Source: an uncultured Oscillospiraceae bacterium (GTDB lineage: Bacteria > Bacillota > Clostridia > Oscillospirales > Acutalibacteraceae). Taken from it: a stretch of 8,572 bases of DNA. The DNA is taken from the NCBI GenBank assembly GCA_902495835.1, contig CABUYS010000056.1, positions 1 to 8,572 of the forward strand. Reading direction: 5' to 3'. Each line of letters opens with the position of its first letter. Position 1 is the first letter of the stretch. The notes beneath the pieces were generated by a model. That model made no database searches, was not told where the DNA came from, and worked only from the letters and a program-made list of their open reading frames with translations. Shown here one piece after another: positions 4,001 through 8,572 of the stretch. The position numbers and the translations under genes were made by a program.

Positions 4001-6794
4001 ACTTTAATACATTACTGCATCTTTCGCAAATTGTCGGATTAGAAACGTCTTTTCCGACAGTTTCGCTATACGTCCAACAGCGTTCGCATTTTTCATACTT
4101 AGAATGATTTATACTTACTGACAATCCATCCATGTTTTCGGCTTTATATTCCCCATCAAAATCATCGAAAACTTTCAACACGGAAACTATTAAAACATCT
4201 TTTAAATCATTTTTATTTGCGTTTACAAATTCAAAAAGCTCTCCTGTACAATGTATTGAAACTTCAGCTTCCAATGAAGAACCTATAATTTTATTTTTTC
4301 TTTGAATTTCTAATATTTTCTTTATTTCATCACGGATTTTATAAATTCTATCCCATTTTTCTATGAATTTTTCAGAAATTTCTATATCAATTTTTTCGCA
4401 CATATCATTAAGAAATACACTTTCGATTTCATCTGATTTGCTGTGAGGCATGTATTTCCAAATTTCTTCTGAAGTGAATGACAAAACAGGAGCAAGCATT
4501 CTAACAAGTGCGTCAAGAATTATATAAATAGTTGTCTGTGCAGCACGGCGTTCAATACCATCCGATTTTTCCACATATAATCTGTCTTTAATAATATCAA
4601 GGTAAAAATTCGACATATCAACTATACAGAATTTTTGTATCGCATGATAAACTTCGTAAAACTCGAAAGTTTCATATCCCTTGCAAACTTTATCGATAAG
4701 GATGTTAAGTTTAGCCAACGCCCATTTATCCGTATCAAAAAGATTTTTAAAATCACACATATTTTTATCAGGTTCAAAATCATACAGATTGCCCATAATA
4801 AATCTGGCAGTATTACGGATTTTTCTGTAAGCTTCACTAAGCTGTTTTAAAATCTCATGCGACATCTTAACATCAGAATGATAATCAGCCGAAGAAACCC
4901 ATAATCTCAACACGTCTGCCCCATATTGTTTCATAACTTTAGCAGGGTCAACACCGTTATTTTGAGATTTAGATTGCTTTTTGCCTTCCTCGTCAACTAC
5001 CCATCCATGCGTTACCACATTTTTATAAGGAGCACAACCTTTAGACGCAACAGAAGTTAAAAGAGATGATTGAAACCAACCGCGATACTGGTCAGCACCC
5101 TCGAAATATAAGTCAGCAGGGAATTTTAATTCTTCACGAGCGTCACAAACAGCACTGTGAGATGTTCCCGAATCAAACCAAACGTCCATTATATCTTTTT
5201 CTTTTTCAAATTCATGTGAACCGCATTTTGAACATTTTATATCTTCAGGTAAAAAGTATTTTGCTTCGTGAACAAACCAAGAATCAGAACCTTCTTTTTC
5301 GAAAATATCTGCAATATTCATCATAATTTCGGGGTCTATAAGCTCTTTTCCGCAATGCTTACAGAAGAAAATCGGAATCGGTACTCCCCATACTCTCTGC
5401 CTTGAAATGCACCAATCTTTTCGCTCACTAATCATGGAAATCATACGTTCTTTTCCCCACGCAGGATTCCATTTGACTGTTTCTATTGCTTCCAAAGCCT
5501 CTTTTTTGAAATTATCTACCGAACAAAACCACTGCTCTGTAGCACGGAAAATTATTTCAGATTTACATCTCCAGCAGTGAGGATATTGATGTTCAAAAGT
5601 TTTTCCTGCAAAGAGATAACCTGTTTGTTCCAAATAATCATATATTTCTTTCCCTGCTTTACGAATATGCAAATTAGCAAAACGACCTGCTTCTTCGGTT
5701 AAAACACCTTTGGCATTAACAGGAACAATAACAGGAAGATTTTCATAATTTTTGCATACTTCAAAATCTTCAGCTCCGTGTCCGGGTGCGGTGTGAACAC
5801 AACCTGTTCCGCTGTCTGTTGTTACATGGTCACCAACTATGACAAGCGAATTTCTTTCCAAAAACGGATGACGAGCCTCCATATATTCCAAATCAGAACC
5901 TGAAAATTTGCCGACTACTTCGTATTCTTCAATATTTCCTGCTTGCATTACTTTTTCTTTAAGTGCATCCGCAACAATGTAAAAATTATCTCCGCTTTTA
6001 ACAACTGCGTATTCGATATCAGGGCCCAAACAAATCGCAACGTTTGCAGGAAGAGTCCATGCGGTTGTTGTCCAAATTACAAAACAAGTTTTGGAAACGT
6101 CAACACCTATTTTAGATAATTTCCCTTTGTCATCTGCAACAGGAAATTTAACGTATACAGAGTGGCATTTATCATTTTGGTATTCTATTTCAGCTTCCGC
6201 AAGAGCTGTTTCGCAAGACGGACACCAATAAACAGGACGAAGTCCGCGGTATATTGTACCTTCTTTGGACGCCATTTTAGCAAAAGTCCTAATCTGCTGG
6301 GCTTCATATTTAGGGAAAAGAGTAATGTAGGGATTATCCCAATCTCCCAAAACGCCCAAACGTTTAAATCCTTCTTTTTGTTTCTCAACATACCCCAGAG
6401 CAAATTCTCTGCATAGTTCTCTTATTTCAATATCTGACATTTGTTTGGCTTTTTCTGCACCGAATTTAGTGCGAGCTTTTATTTCTGTCGGCAAACCGTG
6501 AGTATCCCAGCCGGGAACGTACGGGGATTTAAATCCTGTCATACTTTTATATTTTACAACTATGTCTTTCAAAATTTTATTGAGAGCATGACCTAAATGT
6601 ATGTCTCCGTTGGCATAAGGCGGCCCGTCATGAAGAACATATGTAGGTTTATTACTGTTTTTCTCCAGCATTTTATTATAAATATCGGATTCATACCAAT
6701 ATTTAAGCGTTTCAGGTTCTTTATCCGGCAAACTTGCTCGCATGGGAAAATCGGTTTTGGGCAAATTCAATGTACTGTTATAATCTTGTGACAT
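3999..6794 (-). CDS. ileS: isoleucyl-tRNA synthetase
   Basis: This class I synthetase charges tRNA-Ile with isoleucine in the cytosol and edits mischarged valine. The 931 residues match the bacterial type. HIGH region: GPPYANGDIHLGHA (57-70). CP1 editing domain: WTTTAWTLPAN (241-251) and GTGCVHTAPGHGAED (329-343), with D343 matching the editing aspartate. A zinc-ribbon-like CxxC pair sits at C478/C481 and C521/C524. The signature lysine loop reads KQSKSQNN (606-613) where KMSKSxGN is usual. The C-terminal zinc site is C903, C906, C923 and C926. The ATG has AAAGGA 9 nt upstream and an own promoter at 6838-6866. The transcribed leader is only about 36 nt, too short for a T-box riboswitch. It lies between divIVA and lspA, as in many Firmicutes. 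Confidence 0.98.
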   Translation of the reverse strand: MSQDYNSTLNLPKTDFPMRASLPDKEPETLKYWYESDIYNKMLEKNSNKPTYVLHDGPPYANGDIHLGHALNKILKDIVVKYKSMTGFKSPYVPGWDTHGLPTEIKARTKFGAEKAKQMSDIEIRELCREFALGYVEKQKEGFKRLGVLGDWDNPYITLFPKYEAQQIRTFAKMASKEGTIYRGLRPVYWCPSCETALAEAEIEYQNDKCHSVYVKFPVADDKGKLSKIGVDVSKTCFVIWTTTAWTLPANVAICLGPDIEYAVVKSGDNFYIVADALKEKVMQAGNIEEYEVVGKFSGSDLEYMEARHPFLERNSLVIVGDHVTTDSGTGCVHTAPGHGAEDFEVCKNYENLPVIVPVNAKGVLTEEAGRFANLHIRKAGKEIYDYLEQTGYLFAGKTFEHQYPHCWRCKSEIIFRATEQWFCSVDNFKKEALEAIETVKWNPAWGKERMISMISERKDWCISRQRVWGVPIPIFFCKHCGKELIDPEIMMNIADIFEKEGSDSWFVHEAKYFLPEDIKCSKCGSHEFEKEKDIMDVWFDSGTSHSAVCDAREELKFPADLYFEGADQYRGWFQSSLLTSVASKGCAPYKNVVTHGWVVDEEGKKQSKSQNNGVDPAKVMKQYGADVLRLWVSSADYHSDVKMSHEILKQLSEAYRKIRNTARFIMGNLYDFEPDKNMCDFKNLFDTDKWALAKLNILIDKVCKGYETFEFYEVYHAIQKFCIVDMSNFYLDIIKDRLYVEKSDGIERRAAQTTIYIILDALVRMLAPVLSFTSEEIWKYMPHSKSDEIESVFLNDMCEKIDIEISEKFIEKWDRIYKIRDEIKKILEIQRKNKIIGSSLEAEVSIHCTGELFEFVNANKNDLKDVLIVSVLKVFDDFDGEYKAENMDGLSVSINHSKYEKCERCWTYSETVGKDVSNPTICERCSNVLK

Positions 6795-6837
6795 ATTATT
6801 AAATCCTTTCGAGCTTTCTAAAATTAATATACTTACT

Positions 6838-6866
6838 ATTATAATTTTTTATTTCAATTATTTCAA
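6838..6866 (-). promoter_or_regulatory. sigma-A-type promoter of ileS
   Basis: On the minus strand TTGAAA (6861-6866) and TATAAT (6838-6843) are 17 bp apart. The start point would be near 6831, about 36 nt before the ileS ATG. It separates ileS-lspA from the upstream sepF-divIVA unit and leaves no space for a T-box leader. Confidence 0.7.
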
Positions 6867-6878
6867 CAAGACATCAAT

Positions 6879-6907
6879 AAGACCTGCCTCATTAAAAAGC
6901 AGATCTT
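6879..6907 (-). terminator. hairpin after divIVA, weak or partial terminator
   Basis: Arms AAGACCTGC (6879-6887) and GCAGATCTT (6899-6907) pair over 9 positions. The single non-Watson-Crick position is A opposite C on the plus strand but U-G in leftward RNA, which favours action on the leftward transcript. It begins 13 nt after the divIVA stop codon. The bases after it on that strand (ATTGATGTC) are not a U tract, so it may only protect the 3' end or terminate weakly. Confidence 0.4.
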
Positions 6908-6919
6908 AAAAATAATTTT

Positions 6920-7642
6920 TTACTTATTTTTCTTAAATATCCCAAAATAAGCTCCTGCATGCTTCTCATTACGTTCATCATCGGTAACATTACTTCCGAA
7001 TTTCAAATTTTCAAATTTTTTTCGAGGGCGCTCCAATTTTTCAGAAGAAAATATATCCTCAACCGAATCATTTTCAGGGGATTCAGGTTTAGAATTTTTT
7101 GAAAAATCAACTTTGAAATCATTTATATTTACTTTACCTTTAAAATTTTCAGATTTTTCCTTAATTTCATCAGAAGATTTTTCGGAGTCTTTAGAATCAA
7201 TCGGAATGTTTCTGATTATTTTCATGTGCTTTTCGTATATTTCTTCCAATTGTTTACGAAGTTTAGAGGATTCTTCTTTGAGTTTGTCTGATATTTCAGT
7301 GCTTATGGAAACTTTCTTTTTTGCTTCGCTAATCATTTTTTCAGATTTTTCCGCCGCACTGTTTATCATATCAGAAGTCTTACTTTTTGCGTCATCCAAT
7401 GTCTTCTCGGCTATTTTTTGAGCATTAAGTATCACACTTTTTATAGAATTATCTTCCTCATAGAATTTATCTACTTTTGCACTCAAATCTTTGACTCTAG
7501 ACAACAATTCTTTCTTTTCGGCAATTAACTGCTCAAACGAAATTTGAACATCATCAATAAAAGCGTCAACATCTTCAGGTTTATAACCGCCAAAGTTGGC
7601 TCTGCGAAAACTTGCGTTTTTAATATCGTCTACCGTTAACAA
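6920..7642 (-). CDS. divIVA: DivIVA-family cell division/polarity scaffold
   Basis: This coiled-coil protein gathers at curved membrane (septum and poles) and recruits division or wall-synthesis partners. The 240-residue protein begins with the family's membrane-binding head, LTVDDIKNASFRRANFGGY (2-20), then EDVDAFIDDV. Charged heptad-rich sequence typical of coiled coils spans about 30-145. A polar, poorly conserved Lys/Glu/Ser-rich linker follows (about 147-220), and the end is a short HAGAYFGIFKKNK tail. F17 aligns with the membrane-inserting F17 of B. subtilis DivIVA; the following arginine is glycine here, with R13 and R14 nearby. The start is TTG, chosen because AAAGGTGG (7650-7657) lies 7 nt upstream. 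It sits 70 bp after sepF with no clear promoter between, so they are probably co-transcribed. Confidence 0.92.
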   Translation of the reverse strand: MLTVDDIKNASFRRANFGGYKPEDVDAFIDDVQISFEQLIAEKKELLSRVKDLSAKVDKFYEEDNSIKSVILNAQKIAEKTLDDAKSKTSDMINSAAEKSEKMISEAKKKVSISTEISDKLKEESSKLRKQLEEIYEKHMKIIRNIPIDSKDSEKSSDEIKEKSENFKGKVNINDFKVDFSKNSKPESPENDSVEDIFSSEKLERPRKKFENLKFGSNVTDDERNEKHAGAYFGIFKKNK

Positions 7643-7712
7643 ATTCTCTCCACCTTTAAAAAAATTCAGAAATCACACAACTACGTTATGTAACAATTTT
7701 TAAAAATACCCG

Positions 7713-8159
7713 CTAAAAACAAACTTTATAATTTTCAAGCTCGTCTAATACCGCATCTCCTTCTAAATCAACATTGCGTGGAGTTAACACAAATGTATCG
7801 GTAGAAACTTTTTTTATTTTTCCTCCGATAACATATGCCGCTCCACTCAAAAAATCTATCATTCGTCTTGATTCTGCTTTTGCGACTTCTTCGAGGTTAA
7901 GAACTATTGTGTTCATCTTCAATAGTTCATCGGCTATATTTTTTATTTCCTCTCCGAAATGTTCAGGTTTTACCAAAACTACTTTGACTTTGGAACTTGA
8001 ATGTATACTCAAAACTCTGTTTGCGTGAGAACTTTTTCTGTCTCTATATTCCCCGTGAGAATCTTCTTCATAATTTTCTTCTTGCTCTTCATAATCATCT
8101 TCGTAACTATCTTCCGAAGGTGCCCACATTTCTTTGAATTTTTCAACTAATCCTGCCAT
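7713..8159 (-). CDS. sepF: cell division protein SepF
   Basis: SepF binds the C-terminus of FtsZ, bundles its filaments and tethers the Z-ring to the membrane. The 148-residue protein shows all parts. An N-terminal amphipathic helix (MAGLVEKFKEMW) binds membrane, a very acidic Asp/Glu/Tyr linker spans about 16-40, and the globular SepF domain runs from about 57 to the end. Within the domain are VVLVKPEHF, NTIVLNLEEV, SRRMIDFLSGAAYVIGGKI and FVLTP. The ATG has a consensus AGGAGG (8168-8173) 8 nt upstream. It is first in a probable sepF-divIVA unit with a promoter at 8262-8290. The ylmG and ylmH genes, often found between sepF and divIVA, are missing here. Confidence 0.96.
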   Translation of the reverse strand: MAGLVEKFKEMWAPSEDSYEDDYEEQEENYEEDSHGEYRDRKSSHANRVLSIHSSSKVKVVLVKPEHFGEEIKNIADELLKMNTIVLNLEEVAKAESRRMIDFLSGAAYVIGGKIKKVSTDTFVLTPRNVDLEGDAVLDELENYKVCF

Positions 8160-8261
8160 TTAAAATTCCTCCTCAATAAAAATACCACAATTTTTTATCT
8201 CAAAAAATAAATCTGATTATCCTTTTTTCAAGCAAACTCAAAACGATTCGCTACGATTATA

Positions 8262-8290
8262 ATTATGATTAATTTAAAAATGAATGTCAA
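8262..8290 (-). promoter_or_regulatory. sigma-A-type promoter of sepF-divIVA
   Basis: On the minus strand a perfect TTGACA (8285-8290) and CATAAT (8262-8267) are 17 bp apart. The start point would be near 8255, leaving a 5' leader of about 95 nt before the sepF ATG. A second possible start closer to the gene (TTGAAA/TATTTT, 16 bp spacing) is much weaker. Confidence 0.7.
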
Positions 8291-8417
8291 CAATAAAATT
8301 GTTTTTTTACCAGAAACTATCATAAAAATATTTAAAATTACTCAAAATTATCCAAGTTTAAAATTATAACTCCCATAAAACAATTTAAAAACTCGGACGA
8401 AATATGGTATTTTTATT

Positions 8418-8444
8418 ATTAAATGTAAATTTTTTACATTTAAT
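8418..8444. repeat. 12-bp perfect inverted repeat after the HlyD-like gene
   Basis: ATTAAATGTAAA (8418-8429) and TTTACATTTAAT (8433-8444) are perfect inverted arms with a 3-bp centre. The repeat begins one base past the TGA of the leftward HlyD-like gene. It may act as its terminator or 3' protecting hairpin, but the stem is almost all A-T and no T tract follows. An operator reading (TGTAAA-N3-TTTACA) is possible, although it lies well upstream of the sepF promoter. Confidence 0.45.
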
Positions 8445-8445
8445 G

Positions 8446-8572
8446 TCACCCTAATCGCTTGTTTTCATATAAATCTGTACCCGCTACGACTACAAAATCG
8501 CCCGGTTGAAGATATTTTTCATCAGCTGCCTGTTCGGAATTATATGAACAAATTACTTCTGAAGATTTCACA
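8446..8572 (-). CDS. C-terminal end of a HlyD-like adaptor protein (partial)
   Basis: Only the last 41 residues and the TGA stop are in the window; the 5' part lies beyond 8572. The tail contains LQPGDFVVVAGTDLYENKRLG. A pattern of this kind (GD-x-V-V-V-x-G-x-DLY-x-x-K) ends the HlyD-like (membrane-fusion/efflux adaptor-like) proteins that in many Clostridia are encoded next to sepF. Those proteins usually have an N-terminal membrane helix and extracytoplasmic domains, and their role is not established. The identification rests on a short tail and on gene context. Transcription is leftward, towards sepF, with a 286-bp gap and a separate sepF promoter. Confidence 0.5.
   Translation of the reverse strand, partial: VKSSEVICSYNSEQAADEKYLQPGDFVVVAGTDLYENKRLG

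Larger units (their letters stand above)
8160..8445. other. intergenic region upstream of sepF
   Basis: This 286-bp AT-rich gap holds, from right to left, a 12-bp inverted repeat just after the upstream gene (8418-8444), about 125 bp with no recognisable signal, the sepF promoter (8262-8290) and a leader of about 95 nt with the sepF ribosome binding site. I see no frame with a ribosome binding site and no known riboswitch pattern. Confidence 0.5.

Noticed and set aside
4635..6791. Several 64-86 codon plus-strand frames opposite ileS
   Set aside because: They lie wholly inside the well-supported ileS gene on the opposite strand, have no recognisable domains, and are what AT-rich coding DNA produces by chance.
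7113..8028. Plus-strand frames opposite divIVA and sepF
   Set aside because: Their hydrophobic Phe/Ser/Ile-rich translations are antisense to charged coiled-coil and SepF codons, and no start signals are present.
8289..8308. Small AT-only hairpin AACAAT/ATTGTT followed by Ts on the plus strand
   Set aside because: The stem is weak, no plus-strand gene precedes it, and it overlaps the sepF -35 element. It probably reflects base composition.

Overview
The window is very AT-rich DNA. Its gene content points to a low-GC Firmicute of the class Clostridia, possibly an Oscillospirales/Ruminococcaceae-type gut anaerobe. The class is well supported by the sepF-divIVA-ileS-lspA block, strong AGGAGG-type ribosome binding sites and the protein relatives. 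The order is a guess.

Left part (1-1454): a minus-strand sequence resembling the 5' end of a tRNA (about 1-78, apparently degenerate) and an intrinsic terminator (105-134). Next come a small minus-strand gene resembling the DUF6514 family (344-625) with a good promoter, an AT-rich spacer, and a minus-strand gene for a small cysteine-containing four-helix membrane protein (1032-1454) with its own terminator.

Middle (1455-3489): a short intergenic region carries two divergent sigma-A-type promoters whose -35 hexamers lie on top of each other. The rightward one drives rpe (ribulose-phosphate 3-epimerase, pentose phosphate pathway). A gene for a secreted or lipid-anchored glycosyl-hydrolase-like protein of the GHL10/DUF187 group follows. 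rpe has an unusual start region: its only good Shine-Dalgarno lies far upstream, followed by a tiny reading frame and a hairpin.

Right part (3500-8572, all minus strand): the conserved Gram-positive division/translation block, read right to left. It holds the tail of a HlyD-like adaptor protein, then sepF (FtsZ-ring membrane anchor), divIVA (polar/septal scaffold), ileS (isoleucyl-tRNA synthetase) and lspA (lipoprotein signal peptidase). sepF and ileS each have a clear promoter. The ylmG and ylmH genes often found between sepF and divIVA are absent, and ileS has no room for a T-box leader.

The two halves converge: the rpe/GHL10 unit ends 10 bp from the lspA stop. The first good rightward terminator lies beyond lspA, in the ileS-lspA junction, so the rpe/GHL10 transcript probably runs antisense through all of lspA. 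I see no phage, transposon, CRISPR or defence system. Most of the window is housekeeping, and the interest is in the regulatory arrangements.
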